Shown here: positions 32,936-42,904 of the stretch, in pieces | Position numbering within the stretch: position 1 is the stretch's first letter | Layout of the letters: every line of letters begins with the position of its first letter | DNA from: Mucilaginibacter sp. 14171R-50 | Lineage (GTDB): Bacteria > Bacteroidota > Bacteroidia > Sphingobacteriales > Sphingobacteriaceae | Direction of reading: 5' to 3' | Length of the DNA: 64,000 nucleotides | Assembly: GCF_010093045.1 (NCBI RefSeq) | Contig: NZ_CP048115.1 | Coordinates: 1,612,001-1,676,000, forward strand | Notes under the pieces: generated by a model | What the model was told of the DNA's origin: nothing | Seen by the model: the letters and a program-made list of their open reading frames with translations, nothing else | Database searches by the model: none | Translations under genes and position numbers: made by a program

Positions 32936-33616
32936 TTAAAGATCGGAGCCTTCGGCTTTGGCCTGTTCCTGCTCGCGCAGGTTGCGCATAATTTTAGTGA
33001 AGCCGCGGTGATGTCCTTCTTCATCAAACAGCGGGAAAACCAGGCCGCTTCCCCAAAAACGCGAACCATTTTTACGTACATGATAACGCTCGTCAATAGC
33101 GCGGCCATCATTTAGGGCTGTTACAAGCTCGTGGGCGGGCGCGCCTTTGGCAACATCTTCGGGGGTGAAAAAAACATCGGCGCATAACCCCATAGCTTCA
33201 TTTTCGGTATAACCTAAAACCCGTTCGGCACCACTGTTCCAGCTATTAACGTCGCCATTTTTGTCGGTGGTAAACACCGCGTAATCCTCAAGGCTATCCA
33301 GCACCTGCCTGAAAAAATCTTCGCTCATCCTAAAGTAGCTGTCCTCAAAAACATCTTCACCGGTTATTTGCTGGTTAAGCGTGGCGTAATCAACTTCAAT
33401 AATTACATCTTCCACGCCGCAGGCCATCTGCATAGGTTCGCGGGTTATTTTATAGAAGGTCTCGAAACCGCTGGGCAGGTTATTTAGCTTTGGCTTTTCC
33501 CGCACAGGTTTCAGCACCAGGTTGGTGTGCCCATCGGCCACGGTGCTGGCCAGTACGTGGGTGTATCCTTTTTCTATCAGGTCGCCAAGCAGTTGTGGGG
33601 TAAAGGGTATTTTCAT
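32936..33616 (-). CDS. PAS-domain protein without a kinase
   Basis: A 226-residue protein with a PAS fold in its C-terminal half (RQVLDSLEDYAVFTTDKNGD, VNSWNSGAERVLGYTENEA and FTKIMRNLREQE). The N-terminal half (about 1-105) is an unassigned domain beginning MKIPFTPQLLGDLIEKGYTH. The start at 33616 is the first Met compatible with a normal N-terminus; the longer frame would run through the neighbouring gene. No effector domain follows, so it may pass a redox or ligand signal to a partner protein. The tiny membrane protein gene lies just upstream. Confidence 0.8.
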   Translation of the reverse strand: MKIPFTPQLLGDLIEKGYTHVLASTVADGHTNLVLKPVREKPKLNNLPSGFETFYKITREPMQMACGVEDVIIEVDYATLNQQITGEDVFEDSYFRMSEDFFRQVLDSLEDYAVFTTDKNGDVNSWNSGAERVLGYTENEAMGLCADVFFTPEDVAKGAPAHELVTALNDGRAIDERYHVRKNGSRFWGSGLVFPLFDEEGHHRGFTKIMRNLREQEQAKAEGSDL

Positions 33617-33660
33617 ATCAGTAGTTGTAACGGAACGGAAAGTTTTGCGCTTGATTGATA

Positions 33661-33816
33661 TTATATGGCTGTAGGCCTGCGTATGATGGCAAGGATAACG
33701 GCAATTACAGCAATAACTAAAAGCAGGTGTATAAGGCTGCCTACAGCGGAAAGAAAAAAGCCGATTGCCCAGCAAATTACCAGTATTACAGCTATAATAT
33801 AAAGTAATGAATTCAT
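33661..33816 (-). CDS. small lmo0937-like membrane protein
   Basis: A 51-residue protein with two membrane helices: NSLLYIIAVILVICWAIGFF and LLLVIAVIAVILAIIRRP. Proteins of this size and pattern are common in Bacteroidota and Bacillota (lmo0937-like family) and are often stress-induced; the exact function is unknown. The start at 33816 is set by the helix pattern, since upstream codons would encode a basic unlikely extension. Confidence 0.75.
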   Translation of the reverse strand: MNSLLYIIAVILVICWAIGFFLSAVGSLIHLLLVIAVIAVILAIIRRPTAI

Positions 33817-33910
33817 AATTAACATTTTTTTGACTTGTTGTAATAATAACAAGTGCGTTAAAAATGTTTTATATTTTTTGACCCGGCCATAAACCGGCTG
33901 GCGACAAGAC

Positions 33911-33946
33911 AATAAAAAGCCCCCTGTACTTTTACATACAGGGGGC
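33911..33946 (-). terminator. terminator of the M61 gene
   Basis: The minus-strand stem GCCCCCTGTA/TACAGGGGGC with an 8-base loop is followed by a T-run. It lies 21 bases after the stop of the M61 peptidase gene. Confidence 0.85.
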
Positions 33947-33966
33947 CTGAGATGAGGATCAGACTT

Positions 33967-35757
33967 TTACAGTTTTAACCATTTTTTCCGCACTGCAAGT
34001 TGCTGTGGTGTAGGGTTTGGCAGTTCGGTAATGCTGTATTTAACGGCGGTGTTACGTTTTAAAGTAACCGGTATTTTATAGCCCTGCCCATCGCGGCTAA
34101 CAGTTACCACAATTTTATCGCCTGCCTTTTTGTCCTTAATTGCAGCGGCAAGGTCGGTAACCGGGGTGTCGTCAATATGAGTTATCTGGTCGCCAACGTT
34201 TAAGCCGTCAACCCAGCCCGCCCCATCGCGTATTACGGTGCTGATGATATTGCGTTGATTTGTAAATACACCTAAAGTCGGTTCATTGGTTTCGGCAAGT
34301 GCGTCTACCAGTTTATAGCCTGCATAGCCAAGATATTTATTGTAATCAATCGGTGCTAAACCGTTTATATATTTAGCGTAAAAATCATCAAGGTTGCTGC
34401 CTGCAAACTTTTCAAAGCCGGCTTTAAACTCAGCATCTGTATAACCGCGTTTTTTTGTTTTGTAATAGGTGTTATACATATACCGCATTACATCATTTAA
34501 GCTGTATTTGCCGTTGCTGCCGTTGATGATCGCCAGGTCTAACAACATGCCCACTACCGCTCCTTTGTCGTAATAGGATATGCCGGTATTATACGAGTTT
34601 TCGTTAGGGCGATAGCCTTTTATCCAGGCATCAAAGCTTGATTCGGCCAGCGGCTGCACCTTGGTGCCGGGCTGGTTCTCCACCGTGTTGATATCACCGG
34701 CCATGTCGCCTAAAAAGCCCTCCGCGTTTGTAAGGTCGGCATAGCGTAAAGCAAGGTTCTGGTAGTAGGCGGTAAAGCCTTCGGCTATCCACAGGTTGGT
34801 GGTATAATTTTCGTTATCGTAATCAAACGGGCCTAAAGCTATCGGGCGAAGGCGCTTTACATTCCATAAGTGAAAATGCTCGTGCGCAACCAGGCCTAAA
34901 AAGCCGCGGTAGCCGCGCTCGTTACCATACTGATCGCGCGAGGCGCCTAATACAGTAGAGCTAAGATGTTCTAAGCCACCGCCGTTACGCTGCTTGTTAT
35001 GCACTATAAAAGTGTAATGCTTGTTTGGGTTTTCGCCATATATAGCTGCCTCCGCGCGGATGATTTTCGCCATATCCACCTTAAGGCGCTCTTTATCGTA
35101 GTTACCGCCGCCATACATGGCCACTTCATAATGGGTGCCGTCAACGTCAAAATCAAACACATCCTGGGTGCCTATTTCAAGCGGCGAATCGTATAGGATA
35201 TCATAATTTGGTGCCGTGCGCGTGAATACATCGCCCTTAACCATTTCTAAACTGGTAGATACCTTATTCCAGTCTTTATAAGGTTTTATGGTGATGGTGG
35301 AGGGCTGGTTCAGCATGCCTTTAGGGAACAGGAAGATCCCGGTGGTTGACAGGAAAGCGTGCGATACATCGATAAAGCTGGTGCGTACCGATAGCTCGAA
35401 CGCGTAAACCTTGTATTTTACCGTTACCGACGAATGGCCCGCGGTATTTATACGCCAGGTGTTTTTGTTGATCTTGGGAGCCGGCACGGCTTTGCCATTG
35501 GCAGAAACGCTTAGCGATTCAATATTTTTGGCAAACTCCCTTACCAGGTACGAGCCGGGCGCCCAAACGGGCATTTTAACCTCGAGCGAGGGCTGCGCAA
35601 GGCCTGTAATATTCATTTCTACGTCTACATAATGGGCCTGCGCTTCCGGAAAGCTAACGGTGTACGAAATTTTAGCTATTCCAGCTGCTTTGCCGGGTGT
35701 AGTACTCATAAAAAACAATATTAAATAAACCAGTGCTGTTAGTTGAAATTTTTTCAT
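33967..35757 (-). CDS. M61 family glycyl aminopeptidase-like protease
   Basis: The 596-residue exported protein starts with a signal peptide (MKKFQLTALVYLILFFMSTT; start at 35757). An N-terminal beta-sandwich (YTVSFPEAQAHYVDVEM, PVWAPGSYLVREF) leads to the thermolysin-like site HEHFHLWNVKRLRP (HExxH near 292) and WIAEGFTAYYQNL, whose Glu is the third zinc ligand. A PDZ domain is near the C-terminus (ISTVIRDGAGWVDGLNVGDQ and ITHIDDTPVTDL). The family cleaves glycine- or alanine-initiated peptides and is widespread in Bacteroidota. It is divergent from the RND efflux operon. Confidence 0.92.
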   Translation of the reverse strand: MKKFQLTALVYLILFFMSTTPGKAAGIAKISYTVSFPEAQAHYVDVEMNITGLAQPSLEVKMPVWAPGSYLVREFAKNIESLSVSANGKAVPAPKINKNTWRINTAGHSSVTVKYKVYAFELSVRTSFIDVSHAFLSTTGIFLFPKGMLNQPSTITIKPYKDWNKVSTSLEMVKGDVFTRTAPNYDILYDSPLEIGTQDVFDFDVDGTHYEVAMYGGGNYDKERLKVDMAKIIRAEAAIYGENPNKHYTFIVHNKQRNGGGLEHLSSTVLGASRDQYGNERGYRGFLGLVAHEHFHLWNVKRLRPIALGPFDYDNENYTTNLWIAEGFTAYYQNLALRYADLTNAEGFLGDMAGDINTVENQPGTKVQPLAESSFDAWIKGYRPNENSYNTGISYYDKGAVVGMLLDLAIINGSNGKYSLNDVMRYMYNTYYKTKKRGYTDAEFKAGFEKFAGSNLDDFYAKYINGLAPIDYNKYLGYAGYKLVDALAETNEPTLGVFTNQRNIISTVIRDGAGWVDGLNVGDQITHIDDTPVTDLAAAIKDKKAGDKIVVTVSRDGQGYKIPVTLKRNTAVKYSITELPNPTPQQLAVRKKWLKL

Positions 35758-36012
35758 GTGGCAAGTTATAAAATTTATGTTTTTAATTAAACCGGCAAAA
35801 ACCGCTGCCGTTGTAAAATGGTTGATACATGTAATCAATTTGATTTTTAAGCCGTTAATATTGCAAACTCGTAAGAGAAAGCAGGCACATAAAGCAATAA
35901 TTGTGCTGCATCCATGTGTAAACATCTATATTTATATGGCGGCATCAGCCATATATAAACACTAACAAGTAATAATTAAGGGATATAAACAATACCGTAC
36001 CAACAAGCTTAT

Positions 36013-37086
36013 ATGAAAACAAAATACGTTATATACACATTGCTGGCACTGCTTGTTGCATTTTTAGTTTATAATAAGTTTTTTAGTAAAAAGGCTAAAC
36101 AAAACAGCGCGGCAACGGCCGGTAAGGGTAAAAAAAAGAACGGCCCTGTAACTGTTAATGTGATGGTGGTAAAAGATACCACTTTAAGCAACCAGATAGA
36201 TATTACCGGTACTATTGATGCCAACGAAAAGGTTAACCTGATAAGCCAGACGGCGGGCAACATTACCGGAATATACTTTACCGAGGGCGAGCATGTTAAT
36301 AAGGGCCAGTTACTGGTGAAGGTTTACAACCAGGATCTGCAGGCCTCGTTACAGCAAAACCAGGCACAGATGGTGCTTGCCCGGGATATCAATAACCGCA
36401 ACAAAATATTATTAGAAAAAGAGGCGGTAAGCAAGGAGGAGTATGAAACTTCGCTGTCGTCATTAAATTCGATGAAGGCGCAGGCTGATGTTATCAGGGC
36501 GCAAATTGCCCGTACAGAGATACGTGCGCCGTTCTCGGGCGTTATTGGTTTAAGGAATGTAAGCCCGGGTGGATACCTGTCGCCTTCAACACCAATTGCC
36601 ACCCTGGTAAATATTGACCCGGCCAAGGTCACCTTTTCGGTGCCCGAGCGTTATCTGCCTATTATTGGCAAAGGGAGCAAGGTTACCTTTACGGTTGAAA
36701 GCTCAAGGGAAACATTCAACGCCACGGTATATGCCATTGAGCCCGCACTGGATGCCAACTCGCGCACCATCACGGTCAGGGCCAAGGCACCCAACCCTAA
36801 AAATATACTTAGGGCAGGCTCTTTCGCCAAGATCAACCTAACGCTCGACCAGATACCAAAAACCATTATGGTGCCTACCGAGTGCGTTATCCCGGATCTG
36901 AAGAGCAGCAAGGTATATCTTTATAAAAACGGTATAGCCGTTGCCCAAAATGTGAAAACAGACCTGCGTACCGATACCAAGATCCAGATCATTGAGGGGC
37001 TAAAGGCAGGGGATAGTATCGTGGTATCCGGCCTGATACAAATTCGGCCTAAATCTCCATTAAAGATCCTTAAAGTTATCAAGTAA
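36013..37086 (+). CDS. RND efflux periplasmic adaptor (MFP)
   Basis: The 357-residue adaptor has an N-terminal membrane anchor (YVIYTLLALLVAFLVYNKFF), a biotinyl-like hairpin (NLISQTAGNITGIYFTEGEH and RAPFSGVIGLRNVSPGGYLS), an alpha-helical coil between them, and a beta-barrel plus MP domain (AKVTFSVPERYLPIIGKGSK). It links the inner-membrane pump to the TolC channel. The pump gene begins seven bases downstream, so all three parts of the tripartite system are in one operon. Confidence 0.95.
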   Translation: MKTKYVIYTLLALLVAFLVYNKFFSKKAKQNSAATAGKGKKKNGPVTVNVMVVKDTTLSNQIDITGTIDANEKVNLISQTAGNITGIYFTEGEHVNKGQLLVKVYNQDLQASLQQNQAQMVLARDINNRNKILLEKEAVSKEEYETSLSSLNSMKAQADVIRAQIARTEIRAPFSGVIGLRNVSPGGYLSPSTPIATLVNIDPAKVTFSVPERYLPIIGKGSKVTFTVESSRETFNATVYAIEPALDANSRTITVRAKAPNPKNILRAGSFAKINLTLDQIPKTIMVPTECVIPDLKSSKVYLYKNGIAVAQNVKTDLRTDTKIQIIEGLKAGDSIVVSGLIQIRPKSPLKILKVIK

Positions 37087-37092
37087 CCCATT

Positions 37093-40000
37093 ATGAGTTT
37101 ATCCTCGGTAAGTATAAAAAGGCCCGTATTGGCAACAGTTATGTCTGTTGTGATAGTTGTATTTGGGGTTATTGGCTATAAATTTTTAGGCGTACGCGAT
37201 TTTCCTTCGGTAGATCCGCCCATCATATCGGTATCAACCAGCTACTCGGGCGCTAACTCAGATGTTATCGAATCGCAGATCACCGAGCCGCTGGAGAAAG
37301 CGATAAATGGTGTGCCGGGTATCCGTAATATATCATCAACAAGTTCGGTAGGGTCAAGTAATATCACGATTGAATTTGAACTGGATGCCGACCTGGAAAC
37401 CGCCGCCAACGATGTGCGCGATAAAGTGGGGCAGGCACAGCGCCAGCTGCCGCAGGATATAAACGCCCCGCCGGTGGTAAATAAGGCCGATGCCAGCGCC
37501 GATAACATCATTACGCTTACCGTTAGCAGTACCACCCGTAACATAACCCAGGTAAATGATTATGCCGAGAACGTTTTGCAGGAAGGCTTACAAACCATCC
37601 CTGGGGTAAGCGCCATCAACATACAGGGTCAGCGCCAGTACGCCATGCGTTTATGGATAGACCCTAACAAACTGTCGGCCCTAGGGCTTACCGCTACCGA
37701 TATAGGCGCCGCTTTATCCCGTGAGAACGTTGAACTGCCCGCAGGTAAAATTGAAGGTAACAATACCGAAATAACCATCCGTGCGCTTGGCAAATTAACC
37801 AGCGAAAAAGATTTTAATAACCTGATCATTCGTGCCGACAGTAACCGCGTGATAAGGCTTGATGATGTGGGTTACGCTGTGTTAGGATCTGCCAATGAAG
37901 AAACATCGTTAAAAGAGTCGGGCGTGCCTATGGTTGGCCTGGCGGTAGTGCCCCAGCCGGGCGCCAATTACGTGCAAATAGCCAAAGATTTTTATAAGCG
38001 GCTGGAGCAGATCAAAAAGGACCTGCCGCCCGATATTTCTGTAAAGGTAGCTTTGGATAATACAAGGTTTATCAACAACTCCATAACCGAGGTAAAGGAA
38101 ACATTGCTGATATCGTTCATACTGGTGGTAATTATCATTTACCTGTTCTTCAGGGATTGGCTCATCGCTTTTCGCCCGCTGATAGATATACCAGTGTCGC
38201 TGATCGGCGCATTCTTTATCATGTACGTATTTGGTTTTTCCATCAATATTTTAACACTGCTGGGTATAGTGCTGGCCACGGGGCTTGTGGTAGATGATGG
38301 TATTGTGGTTACCGAAAATATCTACAAAAAGGTTGAGGCCGGCATGGCTATCCGCAAAGCGGCGTTCGAAGGATCGGCCGAAATATTTTTCGCGGTAGTA
38401 TCCACCTCGGTTACCCTGGCCGCGGTATTTTTACCCATCATATTTTTACAAGGCTTTACCGGCAGGTTGTTTCGCGAATTTGCCGTAGTGGTAGCCGGGG
38501 CGGTGTTGATATCGGCATTTGTGTCGCTATCGTTAACACCTATGCTCAACGTAAAGCTTATCCGCAAAAGTCAAAAGAAATCGAAGTTTTATGAAATGAC
38601 CGAGCCCTTTTTTGTGAACATGACCAACGGCTATACCGAAACGCTGGTTAACTTCATGAAGAAAAAGTGGGTATCGTTTGTGATACTTGGCGGCTCGTTG
38701 CTGCTTACCGCGGTGTTGTTTAAAATAACCCCGTCAGAACTGGCCCCGCTTGACGACCGCAGCCTGCTTCGCTATTCGGTAACCGGCTCTGAAGGCGCCA
38801 CTTACGAGTACATGACCCGCTACATGGATAAAGTTGCCAACCTGGTAGCCGATTCGATACCCGAGGCCAATGTGAACCTCGAGATCGTGTCCCCTTCATG
38901 GGGCGGTGGTGGTTCGGCCAACTCGGGTTTTGGCCGTATAGGGCTTGTTCCGCCCAATGAGCGAGAGCGCAGCCAGCAGGATATTGCCGACTGGCTGAAT
39001 AAAAAGCTTAGCCGTATGCCCGATGCACGTGCCATAGTGGTGCAGGAGCAAACCATCAGCGGTGGCGGTAGCGGCGCGCGTACATCGCTGCCGGTACAGT
39101 TTGTCATACAAAACCAGGATTTTGAAAAGATCCGTAAGGTGCTGCCCGATTTTTTTGCCGAAGTATCAAAAAGCCCCGTCTTCCAGGGCACGGATGTTAA
39201 TTTGAAATTTACCAAACCCGAATTGAGGGTGATTACCGACCGCGACCGCGCACGGGACCTGGGCGTTTCTGTAGATGACATTGCGCAAACCCTGCAGCTT
39301 TATTACAGCGGCGGCCGGTTAGATTATTTCCTGATCAACGGTAAGCAGTACCAGGTAATTGCACAGGTTGATAGGGCTAACCGCGATCAGCCGCTTGACC
39401 TTAAATCGGTTTACGTGCGCAGCAGTAAAGGCAACCTGGTACAGCTGGATAACGTAGTTAAGGTAACCGAAAGCGCCAGCCCGCCATCTATATATCACTT
39501 TAACAGGTTTAAGTCGGCAACGGTACAGGCAGGCCTTGCGCCGGGGCAAACCGTGGGCGATGGTATTGCCGAAATGAACCGCATATCTAAACAGCTGCTT
39601 GACGATACCTTTAGCACCTCGCTTACAGGCCCGTCGCGCGATTTTGCCGAGGGATCGTCGAATATCGCCTTCGCCTTCTTATTTGCGCTGCTGCTGATAT
39701 ACCTGGTGCTTGCAGCGCAGTTTGAAAGCTTTGTAGACCCGTTTATTGTGATGCTAACCGTACCGCTGGCCATATCGGGGGCCTTCATATCCCTTTGGCT
39801 GTTCGATCAGACATTTAACATATTTAGCCAGATAGGTATTATTACCCTTGTAGGGCTGGTAACAAAAAATGGTATATTGATAGTGGAATTTGCCAACCAG
39901 CGTATGGAGGCCGGCCTTAATAAATACGATGCTGTTGTAGAAGCCGCAACATCGCGTTTAAGGCCCATTTTAATGACAAGCCTTGCCGTGGTATTAGGGT

Positions 40001-40221
40001 CTGTGCCTATTGCGCTGGCCCTTGGCGCGGGGGCAAAAAGCCGTGTATCGTTAGGTATAGTAATTATCGGCGGTATGTTGTTTTCGCTGGTATTAACATT
40101 ATATGTTATACCAACCATGTACATGGTATTTGCATCAAAAACACGCCGCGACCCCGACCATGAACCCGAAGATGAAGCCGTTTCAGAAACTAAGCCGCCT
40201 TTACTTATTGAAAAACTTTAA
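37093..40221 (+). CDS. RND efflux inner-membrane pump (HAE1-like)
   Basis: The 1042-residue pump has the AcrB-type layout: a first helix at the N-terminus (LATVMSVVIVVFGVIGY), two large periplasmic loops and twelve predicted helices. The proton-relay motif in helix four is ATGLVVDDGIVVTENIY with the Asp pair, and the second half has LVTKNGILIVEFANQR with Lys and Asn typical of the family. The periplasmic DRSLLRYSVTGSEGATYEYM segment is in the second loop. Substrates could include drugs, dyes or lipids; regulation is not apparent. The TolC gene follows after five bases. Confidence 0.95.
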   Translation: MSLSSVSIKRPVLATVMSVVIVVFGVIGYKFLGVRDFPSVDPPIISVSTSYSGANSDVIESQITEPLEKAINGVPGIRNISSTSSVGSSNITIEFELDADLETAANDVRDKVGQAQRQLPQDINAPPVVNKADASADNIITLTVSSTTRNITQVNDYAENVLQEGLQTIPGVSAINIQGQRQYAMRLWIDPNKLSALGLTATDIGAALSRENVELPAGKIEGNNTEITIRALGKLTSEKDFNNLIIRADSNRVIRLDDVGYAVLGSANEETSLKESGVPMVGLAVVPQPGANYVQIAKDFYKRLEQIKKDLPPDISVKVALDNTRFINNSITEVKETLLISFILVVIIIYLFFRDWLIAFRPLIDIPVSLIGAFFIMYVFGFSINILTLLGIVLATGLVVDDGIVVTENIYKKVEAGMAIRKAAFEGSAEIFFAVVSTSVTLAAVFLPIIFLQGFTGRLFREFAVVVAGAVLISAFVSLSLTPMLNVKLIRKSQKKSKFYEMTEPFFVNMTNGYTETLVNFMKKKWVSFVILGGSLLLTAVLFKITPSELAPLDDRSLLRYSVTGSEGATYEYMTRYMDKVANLVADSIPEANVNLEIVSPSWGGGGSANSGFGRIGLVPPNERERSQQDIADWLNKKLSRMPDARAIVVQEQTISGGGSGARTSLPVQFVIQNQDFEKIRKVLPDFFAEVSKSPVFQGTDVNLKFTKPELRVITDRDRARDLGVSVDDIAQTLQLYYSGGRLDYFLINGKQYQVIAQVDRANRDQPLDLKSVYVRSSKGNLVQLDNVVKVTESASPPSIYHFNRFKSATVQAGLAPGQTVGDGIAEMNRISKQLLDDTFSTSLTGPSRDFAEGSSNIAFAFLFALLLIYLVLAAQFESFVDPFIVMLTVPLAISGAFISLWLFDQTFNIFSQIGIITLVGLVTKNGILIVEFANQRMEAGLNKYDAVVEAATSRLRPILMTSLAVVLGSVPIALALGAGAKSRVSLGIVIIGGMLFSLVLTLYVIPTMYMVFASKTRRDPDHEPEDEAVSETKPPLLIEKL

Positions 40222-40226
40222 GCAAT

Positions 40227-41543
40227 ATGAATATTAAAAAAATAATTTGCTTGATTTTTTGCGCTATCGCCTTTACGTCCATGGTAAAAGCACAGAATGC
40301 GCCTTTGCTTACGCTGAAAGATGCTGTTGAAATAGCTTTGCAGAATAACTATAATATCAAGCTATCGCAAAACAACGCGGCCATAGCCAGCAATAACGTT
40401 ACTTTAGGAAACGCCGGCTTTTTGCCATTGGTAACCGGCGATGCTACGCTGAACAAAAGCAACCAGAAAATTAAGCAAACCCGCAACGATGGTACCGTAA
40501 ATAATTTAACTGCCAACAATAGCAACAACAATTACGGGGTTAACCTAAACTGGACGATCTTTGACGGCTTTGCTATGTTTGCCAATTACGACATGCTAAA
40601 GGAGCTGGATAAGCTCGGCGCCTTGCGCTTACAGGATACCATACAAAATACGGTGGCTAACGTTATAACTACCTACTATAGCCTGATCAGCCAGAACGAG
40701 CAGATAAAGGCACTGCGCGGGGCAATTGATATATCCCGAACGCAGCTGCGTTATTCAAACGATAAGTTTACGGTTGGCAGGGTATCAAAGCTGGATGTTT
40801 ACAACGCGCAGGTTAACCTGAATACTGATACCGCCAACCTGATAACCCAGCTGCAGCAGTTTAAAACAACCAAAATACAGCTTAACCAACTGCTGGTGCG
40901 CGATCTGCAAACAGATTTTAGTGTAGGTGATACCATTGTTGTGAACAGCAGCCTGGTACTGGGCGATATACTGGCCAAAGCGCAGGCGCAAAATGCCGAT
41001 ATACTGGCATCACAAATAAATAAGCGACTGGCCGAGATCAACCTAAGGCAGGTAAAATCAGCCCGGTACCCGGTAATTGGTTTAACATCGGGCTATACGT
41101 TCAGCAACAGTAAAACACCGGCGGGCTTTACGCTTAGCCAGAATGCCCACGGCCTGGCCTATGGCTTAACAGCATCTATCAATATCTTCGACGGGCTTAA
41201 CCAATGGCGCCGCGAGCGTAATGCAAAATTGCAGATAGCTAATGCCGATATCAATACCAAGCAAATAAGGCTGGATGTAGAAGCGCAGATAAGTAATTTT
41301 TATGTTGCCTACCTGTCGGGCTTAGATTTGGTACGAATAGGGCAATCCAGCGTTGAATTGGCCCGTAAAAATCTCGAAATTTCTTTGGAAAAATATAAAA
41401 TTGGCAACATCACACAGTTAGAGATCCGCGAAGCGCAAAGAAACTACCTGGATGCGCAATCAAAGTTTTTTTCGGCGCAATACCAGTCTAAAATGGCCGA
41501 AGTGACACTGCAACAGATAACTAACAGTATAAATATTCAATAA
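40227..41543 (+). CDS. TolC-family outer-membrane channel
   Basis: The 438-residue protein starts with a signal peptide (FTSMVKAQN). The two repeated helical halves of TolC are visible: TLKDAVEIALQNNYNIKLSQ and LNWTIFDGFAMFANYDML, then the second half (INIFDGLNQWRRERNAKLQI and LEISLEKYKIGNITQLEIRE). TolC trimers span the outer membrane and the periplasm to complete the efflux channel. The frame is intact and the operon ends here. Confidence 0.95.
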   Translation: MNIKKIICLIFCAIAFTSMVKAQNAPLLTLKDAVEIALQNNYNIKLSQNNAAIASNNVTLGNAGFLPLVTGDATLNKSNQKIKQTRNDGTVNNLTANNSNNNYGVNLNWTIFDGFAMFANYDMLKELDKLGALRLQDTIQNTVANVITTYYSLISQNEQIKALRGAIDISRTQLRYSNDKFTVGRVSKLDVYNAQVNLNTDTANLITQLQQFKTTKIQLNQLLVRDLQTDFSVGDTIVVNSSLVLGDILAKAQAQNADILASQINKRLAEINLRQVKSARYPVIGLTSGYTFSNSKTPAGFTLSQNAHGLAYGLTASINIFDGLNQWRRERNAKLQIANADINTKQIRLDVEAQISNFYVAYLSGLDLVRIGQSSVELARKNLEISLEKYKIGNITQLEIREAQRNYLDAQSKFFSAQYQSKMAEVTLQQITNSINIQ

Positions 41544-41580
41544 TATATATTTAATTGTATTAAAAGATTATTTTTGAACA

Positions 41581-41964
41581 ATGCCTGTTCACTTTAATAC
41601 ATGCCTGCTCATTGATGACAATTATATTGACAACTTTGTTACGCGCAAGATTTTGGAGAGCGGCAACTTCGCAGATAACATAATTGTAATACAATCGCCG
41701 CAGGAGGCTATAAACGCCCTTCGTGATGGTACGGTAAAACCCGACGCGATTTTCCTGGATATACGCATGCCCATAATGTCGGGCTTTGAATTTTTACAGG
41801 AGTACGAGTCGCTTGAGCTTGACAACAAAGAAGTGGTAAAAATATTTATGCTTTCGTCATCGCTCGATCCAACCGACATGAACAACTCAAAAAGCAATAA
41901 ATATGTGGCCCGTTTTGTTCATAAACCGCTAACCCACCAGGCGCTTGAGGAACTTTGTACATGA
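41581..41964 (+). CDS. stand-alone response regulator receiver
   Basis: A 127-residue CheY-like receiver with no output domain. The acidic pair is in LLIDDNYIDNFV, the phosphoacceptor Asp in AIFLDIRMPIMSGFEFL, a Ser at the switch position in IFMLSSSLD, and Lys in FVHKPLT. Single receivers act by protein contact. The stop overlaps the ATG of the kinase gene that follows (ATGA at 41961-41964), so the two are translationally coupled, although a sugar kinase is not an expected partner. Confidence 0.9.
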   Translation: MPVHFNTCLLIDDNYIDNFVTRKILESGNFADNIIVIQSPQEAINALRDGTVKPDAIFLDIRMPIMSGFEFLQEYESLELDNKEVVKIFMLSSSLDPTDMNNSKSNKYVARFVHKPLTHQALEELCT

Positions 41965-42824
41965 TATTAGTAGCAGATAGCGGATCATCAAAAACAGACT
42001 GGCTTTTATCTATCCCCGGGGAACCGAACCGCGCGTTCAAATCTGCCGGACTTAACCCTTATTTTTTAACGGAAAAAGAAATTGCCAGGATACTGCAGGA
42101 CCAGGTGCCGAGTATGATAGCTATGGCCCCTGATATAAGCGAAATATACTTTTTTGGCGCGGGCTGCTCCAGCCCTGACAGGCACGAGATAGTGTCAAAC
42201 GCCATCAGCAGCTTGTTTCCGGGCGCGTATGTAAGTGTTGATAGCGACCTGTTGGCATCCGCTTACGCCACCTGCGGCCGCGAAAAAGGGATATGCTGCG
42301 TATTGGGCACCGGCTCAAACATTTCTTTTTTTGATGGTGAGGATATACACGACGGGCAGCATGGCCTGGGGTACGCCCTTGGTGACGAAGGCTCCGGTAC
42401 GTGGTTTGGCAAGGCACTGGTAACCGATTACCTGTATGGCAATATGCCCGATGATATCCATGCCAAATTTAAAGAAGCGTACCACCTTACCAAAGAGGAC
42501 GTTATCACAAACGTGTACCAGAAACCCCGGGCAAACTCTTACCTCGCATCGTTCTCGAAATTTTTATCGCCCGTCAGGTCCACTTTTTATGCGCAGGACC
42601 TGATCAAACGCGGCCTGCAGGAATTTGTTGATACCAACATCAAATCGTACCCGCAGTACGATAAATTTAAGTGCCATTTTGTAGGGTCGATAGCTTATGT
42701 ATTTGCCGATGAACTTAAAGCCGTTTGCGATCAGAATGGAGTGCATGTCGGTAAGATCATCCGCCAGCCGATAGTTGACCTGCTGGAGTTTATTTTGAAG
42801 AGAGACGCGCAAGCGCAGCTTTAA
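41961..42824 (+). CDS. BadF/BadG-type sugar kinase (GlcNAc kinase-like)
   Basis: The 287-residue protein belongs to the ASKHA ATPase fold. PHOSPHATE-1 is ILVADSGSSKTDWLL and the second phosphate motif is CCVLGTGSNISFFDGE. ALGDEGSGTWFGKALV follows, matching N-acetylglucosamine kinases of the BadF family, which recycle amino sugars from cell wall. The start at 41961 is chosen because it begins at the conserved strand and gives a four-base overlap with the receiver gene. Sugar specificity is inferred only from family resemblance. Confidence 0.85.
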   Translation: MILVADSGSSKTDWLLSIPGEPNRAFKSAGLNPYFLTEKEIARILQDQVPSMIAMAPDISEIYFFGAGCSSPDRHEIVSNAISSLFPGAYVSVDSDLLASAYATCGREKGICCVLGTGSNISFFDGEDIHDGQHGLGYALGDEGSGTWFGKALVTDYLYGNMPDDIHAKFKEAYHLTKEDVITNVYQKPRANSYLASFSKFLSPVRSTFYAQDLIKRGLQEFVDTNIKSYPQYDKFKCHFVGSIAYVFADELKAVCDQNGVHVGKIIRQPIVDLLEFILKRDAQAQL

Positions 42825-42904
42825 TCAGTTATAAGATACTCAATCAATAAATTGGTGGCGCTACTTTGTCAGTAGTGAAAAACCTAAAACGCTGATAATA
42901 AAGC

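Noticed and set aside
32936..33775. Long N-terminal extension of the PAS protein
   Set aside because: The first 53 residues are Cys- and Tyr-rich noise that runs over the small membrane protein gene; the start at 33616 is better.
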